Made by a program: the position numbers and the translations under genes. From contig NZ_LPNR01000112.1 in the NCBI RefSeq assembly GCF_019266065.1, positions 459,578 to 523,577 of the forward strand: a stretch of DNA of 64,000 nt, written 5' to 3'. The DNA comes from Nocardia sp. MH4. GTDB lineage: Bacteria; Actinomycetota; Actinomycetes; Mycobacteriales; Mycobacteriaceae. Shown piece after piece: positions 42,378 to 50,654 of this stretch. Position 1 is the stretch's first letter, and the number at the start of each line of letters is the position of its first letter. A model generated the notes under the pieces. The model saw nothing but the letters and a program-made list of their open reading frames with translations, had not been told where the DNA came from and ran no database searches.

Positions 42378-43430
42378 ATGACGACGCCCTCCCTGGTCCC
42401 CGCTTCCGCTCCACCGACACCACGGCGCGGCGCCGATGGTGACTACGCCCGGCTGCTGCGCCGGATCTCCGACGCCGGGCTGATGAACCGGCGCCCGGGC
42501 TACTACGCCGTCCGGCTCGGCCTCGTCGCGACCGCGTTCGTGGCGAGTTGGGCGGCCTTCGTCCTCGTCGGTGATTCGTGGTGGACCCTGCTGGTCGCCG
42601 TCGCCCTCGCCGTGACGTTCGCGCAGGTCGCGCTCGTCATGCACGATGTCGCCCACCGGCAGGTCTTCCGGCTCAGGCAGCCGACGGAGCTGGTCGGGCG
42701 CATCGTCGGCAACGCAGGCATCGGCTTGGGCTACGGGTGGTGGCAGGACAAGCACACCCGCCATCACGCCAATCCCAACCACGAAGAACTCGATCCGGAC
42801 GTCGCGCCCGACATTCTGGTCTGGTCACAACAGCAAGCGCGGTCCAGTCGCGGTCTGCCTCGCCTACTCGGCAGGGCGCAGGCATTCCTGTTCTTTCCGC
42901 TCCTGCTGCTGGAGGGGTTGAATCTTCATCTGGCCGGTGTCCGTGCGCTCGGAAATCGATCGATGAAACACCGCGGACTGGAGGGCGCGCTACTGGTGGG
43001 CCACTTCGCCGTCTACACGGCCGCGGTCTTCGCGGTGCTGCCCGCCGACAAGGCGATCGCCTTCATCGCGGTCCACCAGGGCCTTTTCGGCCTGTACATG
43101 GGCTGCATCTTCGCCCCCAACCACAAGGGCATGCCGACCCTGACCGGTGAGAACCGCCCCGACTTCCTCCGCCGCCAGGTCCTGACCTCCCGCAACGTGC
43201 GCGGTGGCGCGGTGACCGATCTCGCGCTCGGCGGGCTCAACTATCAGATCGAGCACCACTTGTTCCCCAGCATGCCGACGCCGAACTTGCGCCACGCCCA
43301 GGTGATCGTCCGCGACTACTGCGCGGAAATCGGCGTCCCGTACCACGAGACCGGGCTGATCTCCTCGTACCGCGAGGCGCTCACGCACCTGCATCGGGTC
43401 GGCGCACCCCTGCGCGGTCAGCCGAAGTAG
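42378..43430 (+). CDS. Membrane fatty acid desaturase
   Basis: A 350-aa desaturase. The three histidine boxes are HDVAH (89-93), HTRHH (126-130) and QIEHH (290-294), and hydrophobic segments lie at about 50-85 and 195-240. There is no cytochrome b5 domain. The Q-x-x-H-H third box is found in both front-end and some bacterial acyl desaturases, so regiospecificity is open. The start is the ATG at 42378. The 3' end overlaps the convergent exported-protein gene by 13 bp. Confidence 0.9.
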   Translation: MTTPSLVPASAPPTPRRGADGDYARLLRRISDAGLMNRRPGYYAVRLGLVATAFVASWAAFVLVGDSWWTLLVAVALAVTFAQVALVMHDVAHRQVFRLRQPTELVGRIVGNAGIGLGYGWWQDKHTRHHANPNHEELDPDVAPDILVWSQQQARSSRGLPRLLGRAQAFLFFPLLLLEGLNLHLAGVRALGNRSMKHRGLEGALLVGHFAVYTAAVFAVLPADKAIAFIAVHQGLFGLYMGCIFAPNHKGMPTLTGENRPDFLRRQVLTSRNVRGGAVTDLALGGLNYQIEHHLFPSMPTPNLRHAQVIVRDYCAEIGVPYHETGLISSYREALTHLHRVGAPLRGQPK

Positions 43431-44323
43431 CCCGCGTAGTCGCCGAACGGCACCTGGCCGGTGGGGCTCGCCTTGATCGCCGCGGCCACCTGCGGCGGAA
43501 TCGGCGCCCAGTAGGCCGGCATCCCGGCCGCCAGGACAGGGTTCAGGACGTAGATCAGGGCGAAGTTCACGATCCACAGCGGTGGGGCCATCGACATCCC
43601 GACCTCGGCGCTGACCCCGCCCTTGGTAGTGGTCACCAGCTGGGCCGCGCCCGACATCTGCTGTGCCACGAATCCATACGCGGCCTGCACCGTATAGGCC
43701 GACCGATAGAGCGCGACCAGGGTGTGGACCGCACCGTTGTCCCGCAGCCAATTGCCGACGAACCCGCCGGGCGCGATGAGCGTGTTCACCTGCCTGGTCG
43801 GTGCGTCGGCGTTGGCCGGGCTCTCGAGCAAGCCACTGGGGTTCACATACAGCCCGTAGCTGCCCAACACCGAGGACACCGGCCGCCCGTCGATCTCGGA
43901 GTAGACGGGTCGGCCCACCGTGTTGGTGAGGATCTCGACGCAGGCGACGATCACCCCCGCCGCGTCGAGGTTCCCGCCGACGCCACCCCCGGACGTGAGA
44001 TCGAGATACTGCTGTTCGGTCAGCGCGTCACCCCGCCCGAGACCGATCCGACCGGCGATCGTATCGGCCCGCTCCTGACCGAGCGGCTGGTTGAGCTGAT
44101 CCGCGCTCGTCATCTGCGGTGGTGCCACGTATTCATAGGCGGGGGCGCCGGAGTAGGGCAGCGAGAAGCCGGTGCCGTCACCGTTCGCCACCGGTTGTCC
44201 GAATACCGTCTGGGTGCCCGTCACGGCGAGCAGACAGGCACCGATCAGGGCCGCCATCAGGAGGAACCCGTGCCGGACAGTCGACCGCCCGCACCCCGGA
44301 CCCACCCACACCATGGCGCGCAT
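43418..44323 (-). CDS. Exported protein of unknown function
   Basis: A 301-aa protein with an N-terminal signal (FLLMAALIGACLLAVTGTQT). The mature part begins with a Pro/Gln-rich stretch, then GRGDALTEQQYLDLTSGGGV, CVEILTNTVGRPVYSEIDGR and, near the C terminus, a hydrophobic stretch LWIVNFALIYVLNPVLAAGM that may be a second membrane segment. No family recognised. The start could be the second Met, 3 codons in. It probably acts in the envelope. Confidence 0.72.
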   Translation of the reverse strand: MRAMVWVGPGCGRSTVRHGFLLMAALIGACLLAVTGTQTVFGQPVANGDGTGFSLPYSGAPAYEYVAPPQMTSADQLNQPLGQERADTIAGRIGLGRGDALTEQQYLDLTSGGGVGGNLDAAGVIVACVEILTNTVGRPVYSEIDGRPVSSVLGSYGLYVNPSGLLESPANADAPTRQVNTLIAPGGFVGNWLRDNGAVHTLVALYRSAYTVQAAYGFVAQQMSGAAQLVTTTKGGVSAEVGMSMAPPLWIVNFALIYVLNPVLAAGMPAYWAPIPPQVAAAIKASPTGQVPFGDYAGYFG

Positions 44324-44599
44324 TTCTACCCCTCAGACAGTGTCGAACAAGGTGAAACCAGCTTCCAAGTCAGTCAAAGCCGTGGCCGCGACCGTGTCAA
44401 GCCCCGTTACCTCAGCCGACGAGGACCGCGGCGTCCGCATACTGTGAGGTCGCGGGCGATCGCGGCGAAACTCGACTCGTCGGCGCCCACCGATTCCGCC
44501 ACCTCCGCCGACCGGCCGAGCACGTCGACACACTCTGCTCGGCGCGAGCATCACCAGCGCGGTATCGCTAAATCGACGAGTTCGTCGACGACCGTCGCA

Positions 44600-45508
44600 T
44601 CAGAAACCGCCGCCGCAGGAGGAGAAGCTGTCGTGGCCGGAATGGCCACCTTCACTGGAGTGGCCGCCGAGATAGGGGCCGGAACGGGTCGGCGGGCGAG
44701 ACGGGACGCGCCGGGAATCGTTCCAGTGGCGCGGAGCCACCACGGCCCACCAGGCGGTGAAATCCACACCGCTGACGCGCTCGATCTCGGCGCGATCGGC
44801 GGCGGCCCAGTGCACGGTATAGCCGGTGAGGTGATGGGTGGGGCGCTGAAGCTCGTCGACCAATTCGCCGGTGGTCAGGGTCGAGTCCTCGGCGCGAAAG
44901 ACATGGACGGTTCTGTCCGACTCGGTGACGCGGTAGCTCCATCGGGTGCGGGCGGCCAGCTCGGAGCAACGGTCGTCGCGTTCTTCCCGCTCGCGCTGCG
45001 CTTTCCAGAGTCGTGCCTGTTCCTCCTGCGCGCGTGCGTCGGCCTCGTGCACGCGGAGCTCGATCTGCTCGCGGACCCGGCGATAGCGCTCGGCGATGTC
45101 GTGCAGCCGCTGTTCGAGTCCGTCGAACGCCCGCCGTGACGCGCCCCGGCTGCGGCGGCGTGCCGCCGACCAGCCGGCTCCACGCCGCAGTCCGGGTGAG
45201 AAGCCGCCCTCGATCCGCATACCGAGATCGTGGACGAGTTGCTGTTCGGCGATCCACAGCGCCTCCAGCGCGACAGTCCGGGCCTGGGCCCACGCGGCGG
45301 AGTCGTCGGCGGTGGCCTCGACCTCGATGCTCCGCGGGTAGCCGGGAAGCGCGGGTGCCGATCTCCGTTCGATACAGGTCCACCCACGCTCGTCCCGGCC
45401 TTCGGGTGTATCGACGGCATAGGCTTCGACATATGCCCGGCTCGGGTCGAAACCCGCCAGCTGCCGGTCGTTCAAGCGATAGCGGAAATCGAACGAATAG
45501 CGGTACTC
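44600..45508 (-). CDS. Hypothetical protein with coiled coil and Ser/Gly/His-rich tail; start unclear
   Basis: About 300 aa; family unknown. The conserved-looking start EYRYSFDFRYRLND begins at 45508. A long charged helix follows (LEQRLHDIAERYRRVREQIE, RAQEEQARLWKAQREREERD), probably a coiled coil, and the C terminus ends in a Gly/His/Ser tail (GGHSSEGGHSGHDSFSSCGG). No ATG or GTG lies in frame at the natural N terminus: the nearest legal starts are a TTG at 45475 and a GTG at 45736. A good GGGGAGGA is followed by an ATG at 45519, which is out of frame. The gene may carry a frameshift. The end coordinate given is the first clearly coding codon. Confidence 0.55.
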   Translation of the reverse strand, partial: EYRYSFDFRYRLNDRQLAGFDPSRAYVEAYAVDTPEGRDERGWTCIERRSAPALPGYPRSIEVEATADDSAAWAQARTVALEALWIAEQQLVHDLGMRIEGGFSPGLRRGAGWSAARRRSRGASRRAFDGLEQRLHDIAERYRRVREQIELRVHEADARAQEEQARLWKAQREREERDDRCSELAARTRWSYRVTESDRTVHVFRAEDSTLTTGELVDELQRPTHHLTGYTVHWAAADRAEIERVSGVDFTAWWAVVAPRHWNDSRRVPSRPPTRSGPYLGGHSSEGGHSGHDSFSSCGGGF

Positions 45509-45881
45509 ACCGACACCATCGTGTTCCTCCCCACGGTTACTTCCACGGTAGCGCCGGTGCGGGCGGGACGGGTGCGGCTTCGCGACGGAGCCGCCAGCGG
45601 CCTGGCGAGCAAGCGATCGGCGGCGGGACCGGAGTTGTCGCGCAAGGTCTTTCCCGTGATGGCCGGCACGCGAGTACCCGCCGCGACCACGCCACCGCTG
45701 ATGGCGATGCTCGGGTGAGGAGGCGGGGAAGGTCACCGCATCGACGCCCGCCGCCGCGTCCCAGCGTATCGTCCTCCATGGAGAAATCCCGCCCAGCTCG
45801 GATTCGCCGAATCGGTCGACGACGGCGGCTGACGTAGCCGCGACCGGTCCGCGGATCGGCCTGCCGCCACGAGGAGACGTC

Positions 45882-46880
45882 ATGGCTACCGACCAGAGCT
45901 TGCTACATCGTTTCGTCATCTCGCAGTTCGACGCGGCCGGGCTCGATCGCGCGCAGCTGATCCGCGATGCCGGGGTCCCCGACTGGTCGATGACCGGCCA
46001 AGACGTGCATCTGCCGAGCGAGGTGTTCTCCCGGCTGTGGGAGATCGGCGAACATCGTCTCGGCCCGGACGTCGCCCTGCAGGTCGCCCGCCGCTACAAA
46101 CTCTCGAGCCTGGGCCTGTACGACTATCTGTTCGCCTCCGCGCCGACGCTGGGCGCCGGGCTGGCCACCTGCGGGCCGTACGTCACCGCGGTCACCACCA
46201 ATCACCGCTTCGACCTGGTCGCCGAGACCGAGCACGAATCCACCCTCTACCTCGAGATGCTCCACGGCGACGGCCGGGGACGCGACCACACCCAGCTGTG
46301 GGGACTGTCGGCCGTGCTGAGCCGGGCCCGCCGCGTCGTCGACGGTCCGCTCGACCCCGTCCGCGTCGCGCTACGCCAGGCCGCTCCCCCGCATATCGAC
46401 AGCTTCCGGGACGTGTTCGGTTCCGCCACCGTCGAGTTCGACGCGCCGACCGACTCGATGACCTTCCGCTCCGCGGACCTGAATCTGCCGTTGACGACCG
46501 CGGATCCGGTCCTGGCCGGGGTCCTGCAACCACTGGCCGCCGCGCTGCCGCCGCCACCGACGCTCGCCTCGGCCTGGCCGCAACGGGTGGCCGAGGCCTT
46601 GGACCAGGCGATCGAGGCCGGGGAGGTATCCCTGCACAGCGTCGCCCGCATCCTCACGGTCAGCCCCCGGACGTTGCAGCGACGCCTGACCGAAGCCGGC
46701 ACCACCTGGCGCGCGGAGCTGGACCGGGCACGCAGCGCCCGATTCGCACAGGTGACGGTCGCGGGATCGCTCAGCGGCACCAGGCAGGCCGAACTTCTCG
46801 GCTACTCCGACGCGGGCTCGTTGCGCCGGGCCGCCCGGCGCTGGTCGGGGTCCTCACCGGCGTGCAGCCTCACACCCTGA
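45882..46880 (+). CDS. AraC-family regulator (Arabinose_bd type)
   Basis: A 332-aa regulator with the same domain plan as the gene at 10958. The N-terminal domain has LGPDVALQVARRYKLSSLGL and YLFASAPTLGAGL. The C-terminal HTH has ARILTVSPRTLQRRLTEAGT. The second HTH helix pair is less canonical than usual (RQAELLGYSDAGSLRRAARR), and the end is shorter. GAGGAG lies 9 nt before the ATG. Target unknown; it is not divergent from an obvious catabolic gene. Confidence 0.83.
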   Translation: MATDQSLLHRFVISQFDAAGLDRAQLIRDAGVPDWSMTGQDVHLPSEVFSRLWEIGEHRLGPDVALQVARRYKLSSLGLYDYLFASAPTLGAGLATCGPYVTAVTTNHRFDLVAETEHESTLYLEMLHGDGRGRDHTQLWGLSAVLSRARRVVDGPLDPVRVALRQAAPPHIDSFRDVFGSATVEFDAPTDSMTFRSADLNLPLTTADPVLAGVLQPLAAALPPPPTLASAWPQRVAEALDQAIEAGEVSLHSVARILTVSPRTLQRRLTEAGTTWRAELDRARSARFAQVTVAGSLSGTRQAELLGYSDAGSLRRAARRWSGSSPACSLTP

Positions 46881-47061
46881 GGTAGGTCGAGGCGATCCGC
46901 CAGAAGGTCTCCCGCTCCATCAGGTGGAAGTCCCACCCGTCGGTGATGTCGCGGAACGCGGCGACGATCCCGGCGACGTCGAAATCGTCCCGGGTCGCCG
47001 TTCCCTTCGCCTCCAGTGCGGAAATCACGTAGGCGGTGGCACTCTCCCTCGTCACCGACAA
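46870..47061 (-). CDS. Small conserved-looking protein (63 aa)
   Basis: A compact protein: SVTRESATAYVISALEAKGT, then FDVAGIVAAFRDITDGWDFH and ERETFWRIASTYLRV. The TTG at 47061 is chosen because GGGGAG lies 6 nt before it; a GTG at 47085 gives 71 aa. Hydrophobic and charged residues alternate as in an all-helical domain. The 3' end overlaps the convergent AraC gene by 11 bp. Function unknown. Confidence 0.6.
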   Translation of the reverse strand: MSVTRESATAYVISALEAKGTATRDDFDVAGIVAAFRDITDGWDFHLMERETFWRIASTYLRV

Positions 47062-47177
47062 CGCAGGCTCCCCTCGGTAGCACACTGATCCCTATCGAAC
47101 GTAAGTCTCGAATCACCTCGGGACCGCGACAAGGACGGAACGCGCCAATCCCCGGCTGAACGCGCCAACCTCGCGAT

Positions 47178-47206
47178 CGGCCGGTCGCCGGGGAGACGAC
47201 CGGCCG
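47178..47206 (-). terminator. Hairpin in the 324-bp gap after the OYE gene
   Basis: CGGCCGGTCG (47178-47187) and CGACCGGCCG (47197-47206) form a perfect 10-bp stem with a 9-nt loop. It is the only strong structure in 47062-47385. The same gap has the 11-nt direct repeat GAACGCGCCAA twice. No gene was seen in this gap on either strand. Confidence 0.5.
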
Positions 47207-47385
47207 GGGCTCAGCCGATCTCGACGCGAGGAGGATCTCCGTCGCCGCGGCTCGGGCGTGCGCGGGTCGGCGCCGGTGCCTCCCGCAACCCGGGTCCGAG
47301 TCGGTATCGATGCGCGAATGAGAGTTTGTCACTGCATGATTCGATGAACTTTCCGCTGCGAACTGTGCTCCGGAGACAGATTCGG

Positions 47386-48513
47386 CTAGCTCAGGGTCTT
47401 CATCGCCGCCGCGTCGTAGGGCTTCAGCTCGTCGATTCGGCCCGCCAGCACCTTGGCCGCCCACTCCGGATCCTGGAGCAGGGCGCGGCCGACGGCGACC
47501 ATGTCGAACTCGTCGCGCTCCATGCGATCGAGGAGGTTGTCGATCGTGCCGAGCTCGGCGCCTTCGCCCGTGAACGCGCGCAGGAAGTCGCCGTCGAGTC
47601 CGACCGATCCGACGGTGATGGTCGGCTTGCCGGTCAGCTTCTTGGTCCAGCCCGCCAGGTTCAGGTCCGAGTCGTCGAACTCCGGGAGCCAGTAGCGGCG
47701 GGTGGAGGCGTGGAAGGCATCGACGCCCGCGGCGGCGAGCGGGGTCAGGATGGCCTCGAGCTCCTGCGGGGTCTCGGCCAGGCGCGCGCGGTAGTCCTGC
47801 TGCTTCCACTGCGAGAAGCGGAAGATCACCGGGAACTCGGGCGAGACGACCGCCCGGACCGCGGCCACGATCTCGGCCGCGAACCTGGTGCGCGCCACCG
47901 GGTCACCGCCGTAGCCGTCGTCGCGGCGGTTGGTCTGCGCCCACAGGAATTGGTCGAGGAGGTAGCCGTGGGCACCGTGCAGCTCGACACCGTCGAAGCC
48001 GATGCGCTCGGCGGCCGCGGCGGCCTCGGCGAAGGCGGCGATGACATCGTCCAGATCGGCCTGGGTCATCGCCTTGCCCGCGCCCTCGGTGCCATCGGCG
48101 CCGATGCCCGAGGGGCCCATGGCCGGGGCGTCGGGATAGGGCTGCTCGCCCTGGTTGCGGACCATGCCGATGTGCCACAGCTGCGGCACGATCGTGCCAC
48201 CGGCCGCGTGTACGTCCTCGGCGACCCGGGCCCACCCCGCCAGCTGCTCCGCGCCGTGGAACCGCGGCACCCGATCGCTCTGCCCGGCCGAATCGTGGCC
48301 GACGTAGGTGCCCTCGGTGACGATGAGGCCCACACCGGCGGCGGCCCGGCGCGCGTAGTACGAGCGCACGTCCGCCCCCGGCACACCGCCCGGGGAGAAC
48401 ATGCGCGTCATCGGCGCCATCACGATGCGGTTGGGGACGGTCAGGCCGTTCAGGGTGACGGGGCGGGCCAAGACCTCGGCCGTGCGGGCGACGTCGGACG
48501 CGGTGACGATCAC
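47386..48513 (-). CDS. Old-yellow-enzyme-type NADH:flavin oxidoreductase
   Basis: A 375-aa FMN TIM-barrel enzyme with a GTG start at 48513 preceded by GAGGAG. Family blocks: NRIVMAPMTRMFSPGGVPGA, IVTEGTYVGHDSAG, PQLWHIG, GFDGVELHGAHGYLLDQFLW (substrate-binding His and FMN site) and NRRDDGYGG. It reduces activated C=C bonds of enones or xenobiotics. It is divergent from a MarR gene with paired MarR-type boxes between them, so it is probably derepressed by electrophiles. Confidence 0.9.
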   Translation of the reverse strand: MIVTASDVARTAEVLARPVTLNGLTVPNRIVMAPMTRMFSPGGVPGADVRSYYARRAAAGVGLIVTEGTYVGHDSAGQSDRVPRFHGAEQLAGWARVAEDVHAAGGTIVPQLWHIGMVRNQGEQPYPDAPAMGPSGIGADGTEGAGKAMTQADLDDVIAAFAEAAAAAERIGFDGVELHGAHGYLLDQFLWAQTNRRDDGYGGDPVARTRFAAEIVAAVRAVVSPEFPVIFRFSQWKQQDYRARLAETPQELEAILTPLAAAGVDAFHASTRRYWLPEFDDSDLNLAGWTKKLTGKPTITVGSVGLDGDFLRAFTGEGAELGTIDNLLDRMERDEFDMVAVGRALLQDPEWAAKVLAGRIDELKPYDAAAMKTLS

Positions 48514-48550
48514 GGGGGTGCTCCTCAAAGTCACTTGACAATGTCGATGG

Positions 48551-48605
48551 TTGAGAACTTCAAGCAATATGCCACACCGTAGAGGTAGATATTTGAGATG
48601 GTCAA
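48551..48605. promoter_or_regulatory. Pair of MarR-type boxes
   Basis: TTGAGAACTTCAA (48551-48563) and TTGAGATGGTCAA (48593-48605) share the inverted-repeat form TTGA-N5-TCAA, spaced 42 bp start to start. They sit between the divergent OYE and marR genes, one towards each promoter. Assignment to this MarR is by position. Confidence 0.55.
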
Positions 48606-48628
48606 GTTTCTGCGGATATGGTGGTCGC

Positions 48629-49072
48629 ATGACAGAAGCTCCCCACGTCGACTCGGCCCAGCTCATGGAGCTGCTCTCGGTGTCCCTCGGCGTCTACTAC
48701 GGGGACTTCACGGCGGCGGCGGCGAGTGAGAACCTCACCGCGAGCCAGGGCAAGACGCTCACGGCGCTGCGCCGCCGACCCATCGCGATGCGGGTCCTGG
48801 CCGAGGCCTTGGCCTGCGATGCCTCCAACGTCACCGGGATCATCAACCGGCTGGAGAAACGCGGCCTGGTCCGCCGCGAGGCGAGCCCGTCCGACCGCCG
48901 CGTCACCAATCTGGTCATCACGCCCGAGGGCGAACGAGTCACCGATGCGATCCGGGCGAAGATGCAGGTCACCCGCGATGGCCTGGACAGCCTCGGCGAG
49001 CAGGACCGCGACACCCTGTACGCGCTGCTCGAACGAGTATTCCTCTCCCGCAAGAGCACTCGACCGCAGTGA
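48629..49072 (+). CDS. MarR family regulator
   Basis: A 147-aa winged-helix repressor. The HTH is LAEALACDASNVTGIINRLE followed by the wing KRGLVRREASPSDRRVTNLV, with DRR as the family signature. Start at ATG 48629. It is divergent from the OYE gene and probably represses it through the two TTGA-N5-TCAA boxes. Effector unknown. Confidence 0.9.
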   Translation: MTEAPHVDSAQLMELLSVSLGVYYGDFTAAAASENLTASQGKTLTALRRRPIAMRVLAEALACDASNVTGIINRLEKRGLVRREASPSDRRVTNLVITPEGERVTDAIRAKMQVTRDGLDSLGEQDRDTLYALLERVFLSRKSTRPQ

Positions 49073-49151
49073 ACCAGCAGTGCACGTTCGCCGACCGGCA
49101 CCGACCGAAATCCGGTCGCGCCCCGCATCCCGCGGCTGCTACCGTGCCCAC

Positions 49152-49220
49152 ATGATGGTCAGTCCACGCAACGCCGCCGCGGCCGCACGAGCTCTCCGCT
49201 CGCCGGTCGCTGCCGCCTGA
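49152..49220 (+). CDS. Alanine-rich leader peptide
   Basis: A 22-aa ORF with 9 alanine codons, five of them consecutive (NAAAAARA) and three just before the stop (PVAAA). It lies 114 bp before a gene for an alanyl-tRNA-synthetase-like protein. The second codon is also ATG. No Shine-Dalgarno of note is seen, so translation may start near the 5' end. The amino acid repeated in the leader matches the downstream enzyme, which is the classic sign of ribosome-mediated attenuation. Confidence 0.6.
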   Translation: MMVSPRNAAAAARALRSPVAAA

Positions 49221-49260
49221 CCTCTTCTTCCCCCGCCGGCGACCGGAAACGGTCCGCCGG
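49203..49260 (+). promoter_or_regulatory. Candidate alanine attenuator (competing hairpins)
   Basis: Segment 1, CCGGTCGC (49203-49210), lies in the leader ORF after the alanine run and is complementary to segment 2, GCGACCGG (49239-49246). Segment 2 is also part of a strong hairpin: 49236-49245 pairs with 49250-49260 around a GAAA loop, with one bulged C. A ribosome stalled on the early Ala codons would leave segment 1 free to pair with segment 2 and prevent the hairpin. A ribosome at the stop codon would cover segment 1. No U-tract follows the hairpin. Confidence 0.5.
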
Positions 49261-49334
49261 TGCGCGTCGGTCTCGAATCCGGGCCTGCCATGGACGGTCG
49301 CTTCCGGTCGATTTCTCTCGATGGAGCAATCACC

Positions 49335-50519
49335 ATGATCACCACAGACCAGACCGTTCGGACTTTCCTCGACTTCTTCCGCGACCGCGGGCACGAACTC
49401 ACGCCGGGCGGATCGCTCATCCCCTCGCCCGGGGACCCGGTGCTGTTCACCACCTCCGGGATGCACCCACTGACCCCCTATCTCCTTGGCCGCCCGCATC
49501 CGCTCGGCCGACGGCTCACGAACGTGCAGCGTTGTCTGCGCACCACCGATCTCGACGAAGTCGGCGACGACACCCACCTGACGGTGTTCGAGATGCTCGG
49601 CTCCTGGTCCCTCGGCGACTACGGCGGCCCGCAGAGCCTGCGCTGGGGAATCGAACTGCTGCGCGACGGATTCGGCATCGACCCCCGCCGGATCCACGGC
49701 ACGGTCTTCGGCGGTGACGACCGGGTCGAACCCGACCACGAGTCGTGGCGTACCTGGCAGGACCTGGGCCTACCGGTCGAACCGACGACCGAGGAGAACT
49801 GGTGGTCCAACGGGCCGACCGGACTCTGCGGACCCGATTCGGAGATCTTCCTCTGGACCGGCAGCGAGAATCCGCAGGGCACACCGACAACCGACGACCG
49901 GTGGGTGGAGATCTGGAACCACGTCACGATGCGCTACGTGCGGCACCCCGACGGCGGTCTCGAACCGGTCCGCCGACCCGGTATCGACACCGGGATGGGC
50001 CTGGAGAGGCTCGGGCGAATCCTGCAGAACACGCCGTCCGTCTTCGAGATCGACGTCTTCCGGCCCTGGTCGACCACGCTGCCCCGGCTCTGGGGCCCGC
50101 TGGGGGAATCGTCGCTGCGCGTGGTGTCGGACCACCTGCGATCCAGCATCGTGATCCTCGGCGACCGGGTCACCCCGTCTCCCTCGGGGCGCGGACACAT
50201 CCTGCGCCGCCTGATCCGCCGCACCCTGACCACACTGTGGCGCGACGATCCGAGCCGCACTCTGTCGGACCTGCCGATCGACCTGTTCGACCACACGCTC
50301 GACCACTTCCGGCAGCATGTCGACCCACACCCGGTGCGCACCCTGTTGCTCGACGAGGAACACAAATTCGATCTGCTCCTCCAGCGCGGACGACAGGTGC
50401 TGTCCCACCGCCGATTCGCCGGACCGCTGACCGACGACGACTACCGCTACCTGCACGACACGCACGGTTTGCCGCGCGACCTCGCGGTCTACCTGAGCAC
50501 CGAATCCGGTATCGGCTGA
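49335..50519 (+). CDS. Alanyl-tRNA synthetase-like protein, catalytic core only
   Basis: A 394-aa class II synthetase core. FEMLGSWSLGDYG (85-97) is motif 2 of AlaRS, NWWSNGPTGLCGPDSEIF (about 155-172) and EIWNHVTMRYVR are AlaRS-specific blocks, GIDTGMGLERL (216-226) is motif 3, and SGRGHILRRLIRR lies in the tRNA-recognition region. It stops just after YLHDTHGLPRDL, where full-length AlaRS continues into the editing and C-Ala domains, so both are missing. It is a paralogue, not the housekeeping enzyme. It may aminoacylate tRNA, activate alanine for another use, or confer resistance to an AlaRS inhibitor. The start is the ATG at 49335; 49290 is possible. Confidence 0.82.
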   Translation: MITTDQTVRTFLDFFRDRGHELTPGGSLIPSPGDPVLFTTSGMHPLTPYLLGRPHPLGRRLTNVQRCLRTTDLDEVGDDTHLTVFEMLGSWSLGDYGGPQSLRWGIELLRDGFGIDPRRIHGTVFGGDDRVEPDHESWRTWQDLGLPVEPTTEENWWSNGPTGLCGPDSEIFLWTGSENPQGTPTTDDRWVEIWNHVTMRYVRHPDGGLEPVRRPGIDTGMGLERLGRILQNTPSVFEIDVFRPWSTTLPRLWGPLGESSLRVVSDHLRSSIVILGDRVTPSPSGRGHILRRLIRRTLTTLWRDDPSRTLSDLPIDLFDHTLDHFRQHVDPHPVRTLLLDEEHKFDLLLQRGRQVLSHRRFAGPLTDDDYRYLHDTHGLPRDLAVYLSTESGIG

Positions 50520-50654
50520 GGCCGACTCGACAGCGAGCGCCGGGCGGGGCCGCGTCCCTGACGTGCCCCACCCGCCGGATGCCGCCGTCGGATGCCGGAG
50601 AACGTCCACCTTCGCGGTGGCCGCTCATGTGCACCGGAGCAGCGCGAACCCCGC

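Noticed and set aside
44342..44447. Small plus-strand ORF of about 35 codons with Lys/Val/Ser-rich sequence
   Set aside because: It has no Shine-Dalgarno and no recognisable family, and it lies in the promoter region of the exported-protein gene.
50606..50620. Small hairpin CCACC-TTCGC-GGTGG between the AlaRS-like and Ltp genes
   Set aside because: The stem is only 5 bp. It could be a weak bidirectional terminator but is not supported further.
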